A DNA stretch of 64,000 nucleotides, from the NCBI GenBank assembly GCA_025355875.1, contig JANXYV010000077.1, positions 1-64,000 on the forward strand. The letters are read 5' to 3'. The notes below the pieces were generated by a model. The model searched no databases. It was given only the letters and a program-made list of their open reading frames with translations, and had not been told where the DNA came from. This document shows positions 28,355-38,247 of this stretch, piece after piece. The stretch's first letter is position 1; the number at the start of each line of letters is the position of its first letter. A program made the position numbers and the translations under genes. Source of the stretch: Prolixibacteraceae bacterium (lineage in GTDB: Bacteria > Bacteroidota > Bacteroidia > Bacteroidales > Prolixibacteraceae).

Positions 28355-28843
28355 ATGGCTACAAAGAATCTATCAGAGTACGATTTAACTTCTGTTCCTT
28401 CAGCATCCGAAATGAGTTTCGGGATTGTCGTTTCCGAATGGAACCACGAAGTAACCGGAGCCTTGGCACAGGGAGCGGTCTACACTTTGAAAATGCATGG
28501 GGCAAAAGACGTAAACATCATCCTGAAACATGTTCCCGGCAGTTTTGAGCTGACTCTCGGAGCACAATATCTGGCTGAATTTGCTAATGTTGATGCCATC
28601 ATCGTCCTGGGCTGTGTTATTCAGGGCGAAACACGCCATTTCGAATTCATTTGCCAGGGAGTAACCCAGGGAATTACCAGCTTGAATATGAAATACAACA
28701 AACCCTTTATTTTTGGCTTGCTCACAACGGATAACCAGCGACAGGCTCTCGATCGTGCCGGCGGAAAACTAGGGAATAAAGGCGATGAAGCAGCTGTAAC
28801 AGCCATTAAAATGTTGGCTCTGAAGAACGGTTTGACCAAATAA
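28355..28843 (+). CDS. ribH: 6,7-dimethyl-8-ribityllumazine synthase
   Basis: [56 protein letters not shown]. Confidence 0.95.
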   Translation: MATKNLSEYDLTSVPSASEMSFGIVVSEWNHEVTGALAQGAVYTLKMHGAKDVNIILKHVPGSFELTLGAQYLAEFANVDAIIVLGCVIQGETRHFEFICQGVTQGITSLNMKYNKPFIFGLLTTDNQRQALDRAGGKLGNKGDEAAVTAIKMLALKNGLTK

Positions 28844-28845
28844 GA

Positions 28846-28864
28846 AAGGGGCATAATGCCCCTT
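28846..28864. terminator. Bidirectional stem-loop between convergent ribH and Spy-like gene
   Basis: AAGGGGCAT-a-ATGCCCCTT followed by tttccttttt-like tract. Confidence 0.75.
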
Positions 28865-28885
28865 TTCCTTTTACCGCTAAAGTAA

Positions 28886-29365
28886 TTATTGCCCTTGTCC
28901 GCTTGGCGGTGGCCCCCAATTTCTTCCCTGACCATTTTTTCGTGCTTCTTCATTCTTCTTTTGCATTTCATCAAAAAGCTTCAGCTGATCGGCACTCAAC
29001 AATGCCTTGATTTCCTTATTCCGGTCCTCATTCACTTTTCGCATTTGTTCGCGAAATGCTTTGCGCTCTTCATCACTTGCATCACGCATCTTTTCCCAGT
29101 TTCCGGAGTTTTTGTCCATGTATTTCTTATTGATGGCAGCGACCTTTGTTTCCTGATCCTTGTTCAGCTTCAATTCGTCAACAAGACGTTGATTTTGCCT
29201 TTTCAACATTTCTTCGGGGTTCATTGGAGGGCGTGTTCCTTTGTCTCCATGCCCTTCCTGTCCACCAGTTTTTGACGGACGTTCGCCGCCTCCACGTTCA
29301 TCTTGTGCAAAAGTCATTCCTGTGGCTAACAGAAAAACGACCATAACTACCCAAAATTTTTTCAT
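28886..29365 (-). CDS. Spy/CpxP-like small secreted protein
   Basis: Signal peptide; MNPEEMLKRQNQRLVDELKLNKDQETKVAAINKKYMDK...; resembles 24978-25385. Confidence 0.6.
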   Translation of the reverse strand: MKKFWVVMVVFLLATGMTFAQDERGGGERPSKTGGQEGHGDKGTRPPMNPEEMLKRQNQRLVDELKLNKDQETKVAAINKKYMDKNSGNWEKMRDASDEERKAFREQMRKVNEDRNKEIKALLSADQLKLFDEMQKKNEEARKNGQGRNWGPPPSGQGQ

Positions 29366-29450
29366 TTAATTTCTTTTAAGTGTTTTGAATATGTTTCCGG
29401 ATAGTAGACCGTCGCCGGATAAAAAAGTTTAAATGAATTCAAAATATATC

Positions 29451-29458
29451 TATTTTTG
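29451..29458 (+). promoter_or_regulatory. Bacteroidota-type -7 box (TATTTTTG)
   Basis: TAnnTTTG match 22 nt upstream of GTG start at 29480. Confidence 0.4.
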
Positions 29459-29479
29459 AACCAATCATAAACTGATACA

Positions 29480-30208
29480 GTGAAAGCACTTCTATTTGCG
29501 GCCGGATTGGGAACACGCCTGCAGGAACAGACTCAGCACAGACCAAAAGCGCTGGTTGATCTGGCCGGGAAACCTCTGCTACAGCATGTCATCGAACACC
29601 TGAAAAAATTCGGGATTAGCAATATTACAGTCAATGTTTTACATTTTGCCGATCAAATCATCGAATTCATTAAGACGAACAACTCGTTCGGCATCACCAT
29701 TCATATTTCAGATGAACGGGGCGAACTTCTCGACACGGGTGGTGGACTGAAAAAGGCTTCGGATTTCCTAAAGGGAAATGAGCCAATCCTGATTTACAAT
29801 GTGGATGTAATCAGCAACCTGGATTTGAATGTGCTTTTAAATTATCATCTGGAGTCAAATGCGCTGGCTACTTTGGTTGTAAGACAGAGGGAAACTAGCC
29901 GATACCTGATGTTCGATCAAAATCTGCAGTTGGCTGGCTGGAAAAATTACAGCACCGGAGAAACCCGAATCAGTCGTGAAAAATCGTTTGATAAATCCAA
30001 CCCATTTGCTTTTAGCGGAATTCATCTCATTCAACCCGAGATGCTTGATTTAATTACTGAAACCGGAAAATTCCCCATTATGGATCTCTATCTCCGGCTA
30101 GCTCAAACTCACTCTATCAAAGCTTTTGTCGATCATTCAGACTTGTGGATGGACCTTGGCAAACCCGAACAATTGAAAGAAGCGGAAGAACTTCTTCAAA
30201 GAAAATAG
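29480..30208 (+). CDS. Sugar nucleotidyltransferase family protein (MurU/RfbA-like)
   Basis: KALLFAAGLGTRLQEQTQHRPKALVDLAGKPLLQHVIEHLK; GTG start. Confidence 0.88.
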   Translation: MKALLFAAGLGTRLQEQTQHRPKALVDLAGKPLLQHVIEHLKKFGISNITVNVLHFADQIIEFIKTNNSFGITIHISDERGELLDTGGGLKKASDFLKGNEPILIYNVDVISNLDLNVLLNYHLESNALATLVVRQRETSRYLMFDQNLQLAGWKNYSTGETRISREKSFDKSNPFAFSGIHLIQPEMLDLITETGKFPIMDLYLRLAQTHSIKAFVDHSDLWMDLGKPEQLKEAEELLQRK

Positions 30209-30212
30209 AAAT

Positions 30213-30330
30213 GGGTCATTGGTAAAGAAAAAAAAGGAAATAGGAAAAAGAAGTATTTCTGAGAAATATTGTCTTTCTGCTTAATCCTCATTTCTATTTT
30301 CTAATGACCAATGATTTTTCCCAAATGACT
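30213..30330. repeat. Imperfect palindromic intergenic region between convergent genes
   Basis: TCATTGGT (30216) inverted as ACCAATGA (30307), with purine-rich/pyrimidine-rich flanks inside. Confidence 0.45.
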
Positions 30331-33136
30331 ACTTCCCTTTTTCCGGTTTCAATGCTACTCCATAATAGTTGCCAAAGTCAAACCACTTATGGAAGGCTGA
30401 TTTGACCTCCTCTGTTGAAAACGAATTCACCATCGACTCATAATCTTTGAACTGACTAAAATCGGCATTACTGTTCAGATAAGTATTGCTCAGAATGCTT
30501 AACCAGTATTTATTCTCTCGAAGGTTGGTTTCGCGTTCGCGCAAAAGTTTCTCTTTCGCCTTCAGAAGGTCTTCTTCTGATGGACCTTTGGATGCAAAAT
30601 CGCTGATCTGATTAAACACCTCTTTTTTCAATTCGTCCAGTTTGATCGGATCTGCGCCGTAATAAATCGTCATATTATATTCCGGACGTGGATATTTTTC
30701 AACCCGTGGATCAGCGCCAATGTAATAAACACTGCTTTTGTCTTCGCGGATCACTTCGAGCAAGCGGGTAGTCAGAATTTTAGATACCGCATTAATCAGA
30801 AGGAGGTTCCGGCGGTTGAAATCAAAGTCTCCATGAAACACCAGGTACTGCATGCTTTTGGCATCCTGTCCTTTCGCAACTGTTTTCTCAACGACACCCT
30901 TTGGTTCGCGGATACCTAAATCCTTCCAGTTTTCGTGCCTGTTTTCGGATGGAATAGATGCCAGATATCTCACAACCAGCTTTTTAAGTTCTTCGGTATC
31001 GATTTTTCCAACGAAGAAAAACTGAAAATCGCTCGCATCACTGAATCGCTCGTGGTTAATCTGATTGATCCTTGAGAAGTCGGCTTCTTTAAGCAATTCA
31101 GTCGAAATTGGACGTTTACGCGGACTGTAATTGGCTGAAACAACCTGCAAGGTATCCTGAAAAGCAGCTTCCGGAGAAGATTTTTTGTTCTCCAAAGCCC
31201 CTGCAGTCCGCGACATAAACGAATTAAATGCCGACTGGTCGGTGCGCTGACCCATAAAATACATGTAGATCAACTGCATCAAACTACTCACATCTTTTAC
31301 CGACGAACCTCCATTGAAGCCTTCCCGCAAATCGGTGATGTAGGGACTCACCGAAACCGTTTTACCGGCCAGCTTTTTTTCAAGAGCCACCTGGTCAAAA
31401 TCCCCAAGACCACTTTGATCCAAAATTGCCGGAGCAATTTCGGCTGAGACATCATCGGCTTGTCCATATAGCGAGCTTCCACCCAGGCTGTAAGCTGAAA
31501 ACAGAACTTCATCATCTTTGAAATCGGTCGATTTTACAATCACTTTTGCACCGTTCGAAAGTGTCCATTCCTCGGCATCCACCTCCTCAATCTTCCGGAT
31601 CGAAGTAATCGACCCTTCTTTGGGTTCAACCGGAACCAGCGGCTTATCGACCACCAAATCAGCGTAAGGTTCAACCGGAGTGCTTTCAACTTCTTTCAAA
31701 TAATTCAGAATATCCGATTCGGAAGGAACCTTTACCCCTTCAATTTCAGGAGCGGTTAAGATGACGACCCGGTTTTCCTTGCTGATCCATTGATGAGCCA
31801 GGGCATTGAATTCCTCCAGCTTAATTTCCGGAAGAAACGCTTTGTGAAACTGATATTCATTTTCAATTCCGGGAAATGGCTCATCGGTAATCAGGAAATT
31901 TCGTTTATACTCGTCAGCAAAAGCATTGGATTTCTGCTGGTCGCGTTCTCTATACATTTTTTCGATGGAACTCAACACAACTGCCTTTTGGCGGTCGAGT
32001 TCGGTTTGTGTAAATCCGTATTTCAGGACTCGCTCATTTTCGGTCAGCACCGCCTTGATACCATCTTCAATCTTGCCATTTTTGCACACTGCGACCGAAT
32101 TGTAAACACTTATCGGACCAAACAACTCGCTATAGCTCGAACTGGCAAACATGAAAGGCGGGTTTTCCTTTTGGGTGATTTCAGCCAGCCGGTCGTTAAT
32201 CATGGCATTATACAAACCTTCAACGATGGTTTGACGATAATCGCCAATGGTCTTTTGTTTTTTTAGCGGATGTTTGTAAAAAATCTGGGCTACCGCATAT
32301 TGAGCTTCCTTGTCGGTTGCCACCGAGACCAGCGTTTCCTTATGATCGGGTATATCGAAATTTAGCTTCTTTCTGGGGTCTTTGGCTTCCGGAATGGTCG
32401 AAAACAAATCTTTTACATGTTTCACCATGGCCTGCTGATCGAAATCGCCAACCACAACTAATGCTTCCAAATCGGACCGGTACCAGTCGTGTCGAAACTT
32501 GCGCAGCAATTCAGGAGCAAAATGATCGACCACCTCCATTTTTCCGATCGGAAGGCGATCGGCATATTTCGAATTGTGGAGGAATACCGGCAACCATTTT
32601 TGCATCATACGCTCGTCGGCATCGCGACCACCGCGCCATTCTTCGTGAATAACACCCCGTTCCTTCTCTATTTCTTCGTCCGAATCGGTAACCTGGCTCG
32701 CCCAGTCGTACATAACCTGCAAGCCTTTATGGATATATTCAGCGCTGTCGAGCGGAACTTTAATCATATAAACCGTTTCGTCGAACATCGTTTCGGCATT
32801 GATTTCAGGGCCAAATTCCATTCCGAGCGACTCCAGATAACTGATCAGATCATGTTTAGGAAAGTTTTTTGTTCCGTTGAAAGCGAGGTGTTCTGCAAAA
32901 TGAGCGAGGCCCAACTGGTTATCATCTTCATCGATCGATCCGGCCCTGACCACCAAATACAAATCAGCCCGGTTTTTCGGATTACTGTTTGCCCGCACGT
33001 AATAAGTCAGTCCATTTGGCAAAACTCCTTTGGAAACTTTTGGGTCGCTTGGGATTGGGTCGGTGAGCCTGAATGGTGATTGCGCAAAACTCAGCATTAC
33101 CGCCAAAATCCAGATTAAAGTCAAAATTCTTTTCAT
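30329..33136 (-). CDS. M16 family zinc metallopeptidase (insulinase-like)
   Basis: LGLAHFAEHLAFNGTKNF (HxxEH) with downstream EKERGVIHEEWRGG; duplicated M16 halves; signal peptide. Confidence 0.93.
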   Translation of the reverse strand: MKRILTLIWILAVMLSFAQSPFRLTDPIPSDPKVSKGVLPNGLTYYVRANSNPKNRADLYLVVRAGSIDEDDNQLGLAHFAEHLAFNGTKNFPKHDLISYLESLGMEFGPEINAETMFDETVYMIKVPLDSAEYIHKGLQVMYDWASQVTDSDEEIEKERGVIHEEWRGGRDADERMMQKWLPVFLHNSKYADRLPIGKMEVVDHFAPELLRKFRHDWYRSDLEALVVVGDFDQQAMVKHVKDLFSTIPEAKDPRKKLNFDIPDHKETLVSVATDKEAQYAVAQIFYKHPLKKQKTIGDYRQTIVEGLYNAMINDRLAEITQKENPPFMFASSSYSELFGPISVYNSVAVCKNGKIEDGIKAVLTENERVLKYGFTQTELDRQKAVVLSSIEKMYRERDQQKSNAFADEYKRNFLITDEPFPGIENEYQFHKAFLPEIKLEEFNALAHQWISKENRVVILTAPEIEGVKVPSESDILNYLKEVESTPVEPYADLVVDKPLVPVEPKEGSITSIRKIEEVDAEEWTLSNGAKVIVKSTDFKDDEVLFSAYSLGGSSLYGQADDVSAEIAPAILDQSGLGDFDQVALEKKLAGKTVSVSPYITDLREGFNGGSSVKDVSSLMQLIYMYFMGQRTDQSAFNSFMSRTAGALENKKSSPEAAFQDTLQVVSANYSPRKRPISTELLKEADFSRINQINHERFSDASDFQFFFVGKIDTEELKKLVVRYLASIPSENRHENWKDLGIREPKGVVEKTVAKGQDAKSMQYLVFHGDFDFNRRNLLLINAVSKILTTRLLEVIREDKSSVYYIGADPRVEKYPRPEYNMTIYYGADPIKLDELKKEVFNQISDFASKGPSEEDLLKAKEKLLRERETNLRENKYWLSILSNTYLNSNADFSQFKDYESMVNSFSTEEVKSAFHKWFDFGNYYGVALKPEKGK

Positions 33137-33195
33137 GATCTATCGTATTGTTTTATTTTATTTTAGAAATGTAAACTGGCAGAATGCTGAATAGT

Positions 33196-34047
33196 TCAAT
33201 GACTCGATGGAAAGATAGTTTCAACAATACGGGCAAAGGCACTCTCCTCGTTCGACTTTGCCGATAAAAACCTGGTTTTCAATTCGGCAGGTCCATTCTC
33301 AACCAGATAGGAATAGTTGGTAAATTCGAGCAAATCCAAATCGTTAAAATCATTGCCAATTCCCAGGGTATGCTCCGGGTTAATTTCAAGCAAATCACAA
33401 ACAAATTTCACCCCACTGCCTTTCGAGACCGACTGATGAAATATTTCCATCCAGATATACCCTGTTTCGAGCGGAGAACTCGTCCTCAACACTTTTACCT
33501 CCGGAAACCGCTGTTCAAAATCCTTTTTCAGGACTAAAAACTGCTCAGGATCGTTTGGAAAAACCACCAGGAACTGACAAGCTTCGGAATTAATTTTCTG
33601 GTCGGGAATCAATGGTTCCGAATGGGATTGGTGAAAAGCAAAATAGCTGTCAAATTCGGAACAATGGACACTTCCACGGTGATACCAACATTTATAATTA
33701 TCCGGAACCGGCCTAAACAAATGGAAATTCAAATCCTGTCCGACCAGGAAATCGGTAATCTGTTGTACATGAATTCGGTCAATATTCTGTGAATAAATGA
33801 GTTTAGTGCCTTTCAGATCGTATACTCCGGCTCCGGAAGAAAAAACAATGTAATCGAACGGAATTTCAGGAGGAATTACCGAGATCGTTTTTTGAAGGTT
33901 CCTTCCGGTGGCAATCACCCTCAGGATGCCTTTTTCCCCAAGCTTCCGAAGCGCTTCGAGGTTTTCATTCGAAATCGACTTGTCATTTTTCAGAAACGTA
34001 CCATCCAGATCAGTCGCAACCAATTTTATCTTTGTATTTTTCCCCAT
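33196..34047 (-). CDS. Cof-type HAD-IIB family hydrolase
   Basis: VATDLDGTFLKNDKSIS...ATGRNLQ...TLGIGNDFNDLDLLEFTNYSYLVENGP. Confidence 0.9.
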   Translation of the reverse strand: MGKNTKIKLVATDLDGTFLKNDKSISNENLEALRKLGEKGILRVIATGRNLQKTISVIPPEIPFDYIVFSSGAGVYDLKGTKLIYSQNIDRIHVQQITDFLVGQDLNFHLFRPVPDNYKCWYHRGSVHCSEFDSYFAFHQSHSEPLIPDQKINSEACQFLVVFPNDPEQFLVLKKDFEQRFPEVKVLRTSSPLETGYIWMEIFHQSVSKGSGVKFVCDLLEINPEHTLGIGNDFNDLDLLEFTNYSYLVENGPAELKTRFLSAKSNEESAFARIVETIFPSSH

Positions 34048-34160
34048 GACTTATCAAAATATCCTTTTACCTTGAAACCTAAACACTCCATTAACAGCCA
34101 CGAATTTAGGCATAAATCGAGATTACTTTTGGGGATTTCCAAATATTAGCCTTGATTTTA

Positions 34161-34168
34161 TATCTTTG
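34161..34168 (+). promoter_or_regulatory. Possible -7 box (TATCTTTG) for the dapB cluster
   Basis: TAnnTTTG match; implies a leader of about 110 nt before dapB. Confidence 0.35.
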
Positions 34169-34287
34169 CTGGCCAAAAATTAAGAACATTTAACCTTTGA
34201 TTCGGTTGTGTTCACGTAATGAAACAGCAATTTCCCATACAAATTGGAAGATAACAGCTCGGTAATTTATTTTTGAATTGACAGCAA

Positions 34288-35004
34288 ATGAAGATTGCAC
34301 TAATTGGCTACGGAAAGATGGGGAAAGAGATTGAAAAAATCGCTTTGGACCGCGGACACGAAATAGTATTGAAAATTGACATCTCCAATCCTGAAGAACT
34401 TACGGTTGCCAACCTCCGGAAGGCCGATGTGGCCATTGAATTTACAACCCCTGATTCAGCTATTGCCAATCATAAGCTGTGCTTCGAAGCGGGAATTCCG
34501 GTTGTCAGCGGCACAACTGGTTGGCTTGGGCATTTCCCCAAAGTTCAGGAATGGTGTAAAGCTATGAACGGAACTTTCTTTTACGCTTCCAATTTCAGTT
34601 TGGGCGTAAATCTTTTTTTCGTCCTGAACAAAAAACTGGCTGAACTTATGGCTCCACACAAGGAGTACCTCGTTGAAATGAAAGAAATCCATCACACTCA
34701 GAAACTGGATGCCCCAAGCGGAACAGCGATTACACTGGCTGAAGGAATTATGGAAAATATTCCGGAGAAAAAATCCTGGGTCAATCATCCGACTGCTGAA
34801 CCCAGTGAAATAAGCATTACTTCTGAACGCGAAGGTCAGGTTCCCGGAACCCACATCATCCGGTACGACTCGGAAGTCGACTACCTCGAAATCACCCATC
34901 TGGCAAAAAGCCGGAAAGGATTGGCCTTCGGAGCAGTTTTAGCAGCTGAATTCAGCTTCGGTAAAAAAGGAATTTTAACCATGAATGATTTGTTAAATCT
35001 ATAA
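34288..35004 (+). CDS. dapB: 4-hydroxy-tetrahydrodipicolinate reductase
   Basis: KIALIGYGKMGKEIEKIA...EFTTPDSAIAN...VVSGTTGW...EIHHTQKLDAPSGTAITLAEGI. Confidence 0.95.
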   Translation: MKIALIGYGKMGKEIEKIALDRGHEIVLKIDISNPEELTVANLRKADVAIEFTTPDSAIANHKLCFEAGIPVVSGTTGWLGHFPKVQEWCKAMNGTFFYASNFSLGVNLFFVLNKKLAELMAPHKEYLVEMKEIHHTQKLDAPSGTAITLAEGIMENIPEKKSWVNHPTAEPSEISITSEREGQVPGTHIIRYDSEVDYLEITHLAKSRKGLAFGAVLAAEFSFGKKGILTMNDLLNL

Positions 35005-35016
35005 AACACACTGAAA

Positions 35017-36357
35017 ATGAAAGAAATTCTTTCCAATAAATGGTTCAAGTTTGGGATAGTCGGTTTGATTTACCTGCTTTGGGTGATCTGGATCGAAAGT
35101 TATGTTTGGCTGATCGGACTTGCAGTCATTTACGACATGTACGTGTCGAAAAAAGTACACTGGGCCTTCTGGAAAAAGAAAAACGCTCCGGATGGAAAGC
35201 AAACCAAGGTGGTCGAATGGGTGGATGCCATCATTTTTGCCGTAATCGCAGCTACTTTTATCCGTATGTTTTTCATCGAGGCATATACCATCCCAACCTC
35301 GTCGATGGAAAAATCGATGCTGATTGGCGATTATCTGTTTGTGAGCAAAACCGCTTACGGCCCTAAACTGCCAAACACTCCTCTGTCGTTTCCGTTCGTG
35401 CATCATACCATGCCATTTTCACAAAGTCAGAAATCGTATGTGGAATGGATTAAAAATCCATATAAACGCATTGCTGGTTTTGGCAAAGTGAAAAATAACG
35501 ACGTGGTTGTTTTTAACTTTCCTGAAGGTGATACTGTTGCTGTAAATGTCCCAAACCAAAGCTACTATGCGCTGGTACGCAATTATGGCAGGAAAAGGGT
35601 TTGGGAAGAAAAAGAAAACTTTGGTGAAATTATTTCGCGCCCGGTCGACAAGCGCGAGAATTATATCAAACGTTGTGTGGGCATTGCTGGCGACGTAATT
35701 GAACTAAAGTCCGGTCAGCTTTTTGTGAATGGAAAGGAACAGCAACATTTCCCAGGAATGCAATATGACAATATGGTGACTACCGATGGAACCGCAATTA
35801 ACAAGCGGATCCTGGAAGACCTGCATATTGCATTGGAAGATCAGCATGCCTATTCCAGCAACCAATATTTATTCCCCTTGACCCAGGAAAATGAACAAAA
35901 GCTGAAAGCGTTAAAAAATGTGGTATCGATAAAAAGAACGCTCATTGTCGGTTCAAACTGGGATCAGAATATTTTTCCTTTCAGTAGTAAATATCCGTGG
36001 AATGTCGACAACTTCGGACCACTTCAAATTCCTAAAAAAGGACAGACTGTAAAACTGACCATGGATAATCTGCCTTTGTACGAGCGCATTATTCACCTGT
36101 ACGAAGCCAACGACCTGAAAGTCAAAGACAGCACCATCTATATCAATGGTTCCGTAGCCGACAGCTATACTTTTAAAATGGATTATTACTGGATGATGGG
36201 CGACAACCGCCACAATTCGGCCGACTCACGTTACTGGGGTTTTGTACCCGAAGATCACGTGGTCGGGAAAGCTGTTTTCATCTGGCTTTCGATGGATAAG
36301 GAACAGCCTTTCTATAACAAAGTCCGCTGGAGCCGGTTATTCTCATTCGTGCATTAA
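35017..36357 (+). CDS. lepB: Signal peptidase I
   Basis: AYTIPTSSMEKSMLIGDYLFVSK, YIKRCVGIAGDVIELKSGQLFVNG, YWMMGDNRHNSADSRYWGFVPEDHVVGKA. Confidence 0.95.
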   Translation: MKEILSNKWFKFGIVGLIYLLWVIWIESYVWLIGLAVIYDMYVSKKVHWAFWKKKNAPDGKQTKVVEWVDAIIFAVIAATFIRMFFIEAYTIPTSSMEKSMLIGDYLFVSKTAYGPKLPNTPLSFPFVHHTMPFSQSQKSYVEWIKNPYKRIAGFGKVKNNDVVVFNFPEGDTVAVNVPNQSYYALVRNYGRKRVWEEKENFGEIISRPVDKRENYIKRCVGIAGDVIELKSGQLFVNGKEQQHFPGMQYDNMVTTDGTAINKRILEDLHIALEDQHAYSSNQYLFPLTQENEQKLKALKNVVSIKRTLIVGSNWDQNIFPFSSKYPWNVDNFGPLQIPKKGQTVKLTMDNLPLYERIIHLYEANDLKVKDSTIYINGSVADSYTFKMDYYWMMGDNRHNSADSRYWGFVPEDHVVGKAVFIWLSMDKEQPFYNKVRWSRLFSFVH

Positions 36358-36420
36358 AAAAGGCGGTCAGTATTTAATGCTTTGATGCTAAACTTTTTTG
36401 CAAAAGACAAAATCATCAAC

Positions 36421-36451
36421 AAAAAGGATAACCCGAAAAGTTATCCTTTTT
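36421..36451. terminator. Strong stem-loop downstream of lepB
   Basis: AAAAAGGATAAC-ccgaaaa-GTTATCCTTTTT, 12-bp perfect arms. Confidence 0.85.
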
Positions 36452-36584
36452 GCTTTTCGTGCAGTGGACAAGCGCCAAACAGTCAAGCTTTCTTAAACAA
36501 TCTTCAAATTACCGGCTAACCAGGAATTTGATTTGCTCATATTCAGGCTTTTGGTTATCATTGTATCCGAAATAAAACAAAACC

Positions 36585-36914
36585 ATGTCAGTTAAAGTTA
36601 TCATATTCCTTTTATTTACGGCTCTGATGGCAATCTTTACCTATCAGAACCAAATTCTGATCAACGTACGTTTTCTCCATTGGGAGATTACTGATGTTCC
36701 ACTGGCAATGATCCTGCTCTCGGGATTGATCTTTGGTTTCTCCCTGACTTTTTTTATGCAACTCCCCCGGATCATCAAGCTAAAAAAAGAACTCAAGCGG
36801 GTTGTTATCGAACTTAAACGGAGCGAAGAAATTGTGGCAGCCCATGATGAAGATGTAAACTCGGAAGGAATTAGCATGGGAAGTGATTACAAAGGTGGAT
36901 TTTTTAGTGAATAA
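36585..36914 (+). CDS. LapA family (DUF1049) membrane protein
   Basis: Two TM segments; FTYQNQILINVRFLHWEITDVPLAMILLSGLIFGFSLTFF. Confidence 0.75.
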   Translation: MSVKVIIFLLFTALMAIFTYQNQILINVRFLHWEITDVPLAMILLSGLIFGFSLTFFMQLPRIIKLKKELKRVVIELKRSEEIVAAHDEDVNSEGISMGSDYKGGFFSE

Positions 36915-36916
36915 GG

Positions 36917-37570
36917 ATGACGCAACCCAATGGAATCCTGTTAAGTACTGCCTATTTTGGCCCGGTCAGGTATTTTTCGAAACTGGCTGGTTATCCTGAA
37001 ATCTATCTCGAGCAGCATGAAAATTTCACGAAACAAACTTTTCGAAACCGTGCTGTGATACTGGGAGCCAATGGTCCGGTTCCGCTCATTGTACCAGTTG
37101 AAAAAGGCCGTGGACCCAAGATAAAAATCAAAGACCTGCGAATTGCCTATCACGAAGAATGGCAGCGAACTCATTGGCGGACTATCTTTTCAGCCTACAA
37201 CTCCTCTCCCTTTTTTGAATATTATGCCGATGATCTGGAGTCATTTTTCAGAAAGAAGTTCAATTTTCTGTTCGACCTGAATCTGCAGATAACCAAAACC
37301 ATTCTGGAAATTCTGGAAATTCCAGCGAATCTGAAATTAACTGTGGATTTTGAACAATTCCCCGAAACCTACCTGAATTTCCGGGAAAGAATCAACCCAA
37401 AAGTTCACCGAAACCTGGATGATCCTGGCTTTTCTGCTAAGCCATACACACAGGTTTTTTCCGAAAAATTTGGCTTTGTTGCCGATTTGAGCATCCTGGA
37501 TTTATTGTTTAATGAGGGTCCATCAGCACACCAGTTATTACTCGATTCATTTGTGGACAGATCATGTTAA
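36917..37570 (+). CDS. WbqC family protein
   Basis: STAYFGPVRYFSKLAGYPEIYLEQHENFTKQTFRNRAVILGANGPVPLIVPVEKGRG. Confidence 0.85.
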   Translation: MTQPNGILLSTAYFGPVRYFSKLAGYPEIYLEQHENFTKQTFRNRAVILGANGPVPLIVPVEKGRGPKIKIKDLRIAYHEEWQRTHWRTIFSAYNSSPFFEYYADDLESFFRKKFNFLFDLNLQITKTILEILEIPANLKLTVDFEQFPETYLNFRERINPKVHRNLDDPGFSAKPYTQVFSEKFGFVADLSILDLLFNEGPSAHQLLLDSFVDRSC

Positions 37571-37660
37571 ATCTTTCCTAATCAGAAGGGAGAAAAGACC
37601 AAAATATTGCATGAGAACGGTCCTTTCTTTTGCTTTGCATATTCTTAAAACAACAAGGTA

Positions 37661-38197
37661 ATGATTGATCTTCTGCGTAAACGCCGGAGTGTTCGTAAAT
37701 TTACTGAGCAACTCATTGGAGACGAAATTCTTGAGCTACTCAAAGAAACTCTGCTCCGTTCGCCAAGCTCCCGGAATTCTCAGGCTTGCGAATTTATTTT
37801 TGTAGATGACAAGTCATCCATCGAAAAACTGGCCCAATGTAAGCCATCTGGGGCAAGCGCCCTGAATACTGCGTCTTTGGCGGTTGTTATTCTTGCCAGG
37901 GAGAGCCAAACGGTTGCCTGGATTGAAGATTGTTCGATTGCATCCATCCTGCTTCAAATGACCGCTCAATCACTTGGGCTTGGAAGTTGCTGGATTCAAA
38001 TCCGGGGACGCGAACATTCTGAAGAAAAAACAAGTGAAACATTCGTCCAGGAAATCCTTGAAATTCCGGAAGAATACCGTGTGCTCAGTATAATTGCCAT
38101 GGGTTATCCTCAAAATGCTCCTTCCGGAAGACCTTTCAGCGAACTTGATTTCAACAAGATTCACCTGAATATCTTTCCTCTGAGAGAAACAGATTAA
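37661..38197 (+). CDS. Nitroreductase family protein
   Basis: LLRKRRSVRKFTEQLIGDEILELLKETLLRSPSSRNSQACEFIFVDD; LGLGSCWIQIRGR. Confidence 0.9.
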   Translation: MIDLLRKRRSVRKFTEQLIGDEILELLKETLLRSPSSRNSQACEFIFVDDKSSIEKLAQCKPSGASALNTASLAVVILARESQTVAWIEDCSIASILLQMTAQSLGLGSCWIQIRGREHSEEKTSETFVQEILEIPEEYRVLSIIAMGYPQNAPSGRPFSELDFNKIHLNIFPLRETD

Positions 38198-38247
38198 GCT
38201 ATAACTGTCCGGAAAAGTTTAACATGATGATAATTTGCCTGGATTAA

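Noticed and set aside
31790-33079. Plus-strand ORFs opposite the M16 protease gene (111-196 aa)
   Set aside because: Antisense to a confidently identified CDS with no recognisable family signal.
35017-36357. Unusually long signal peptidase I (446 aa) as a novel enzyme
   Set aside because: Extended LepB with a large insertion is, to my knowledge, normal in Bacteroidota; all catalytic boxes are present.
37304-37330. ctggaaatt repeats in the WbqC-family gene
   Set aside because: Short coding repeat (ILEILEI) explained by amino-acid repetition.
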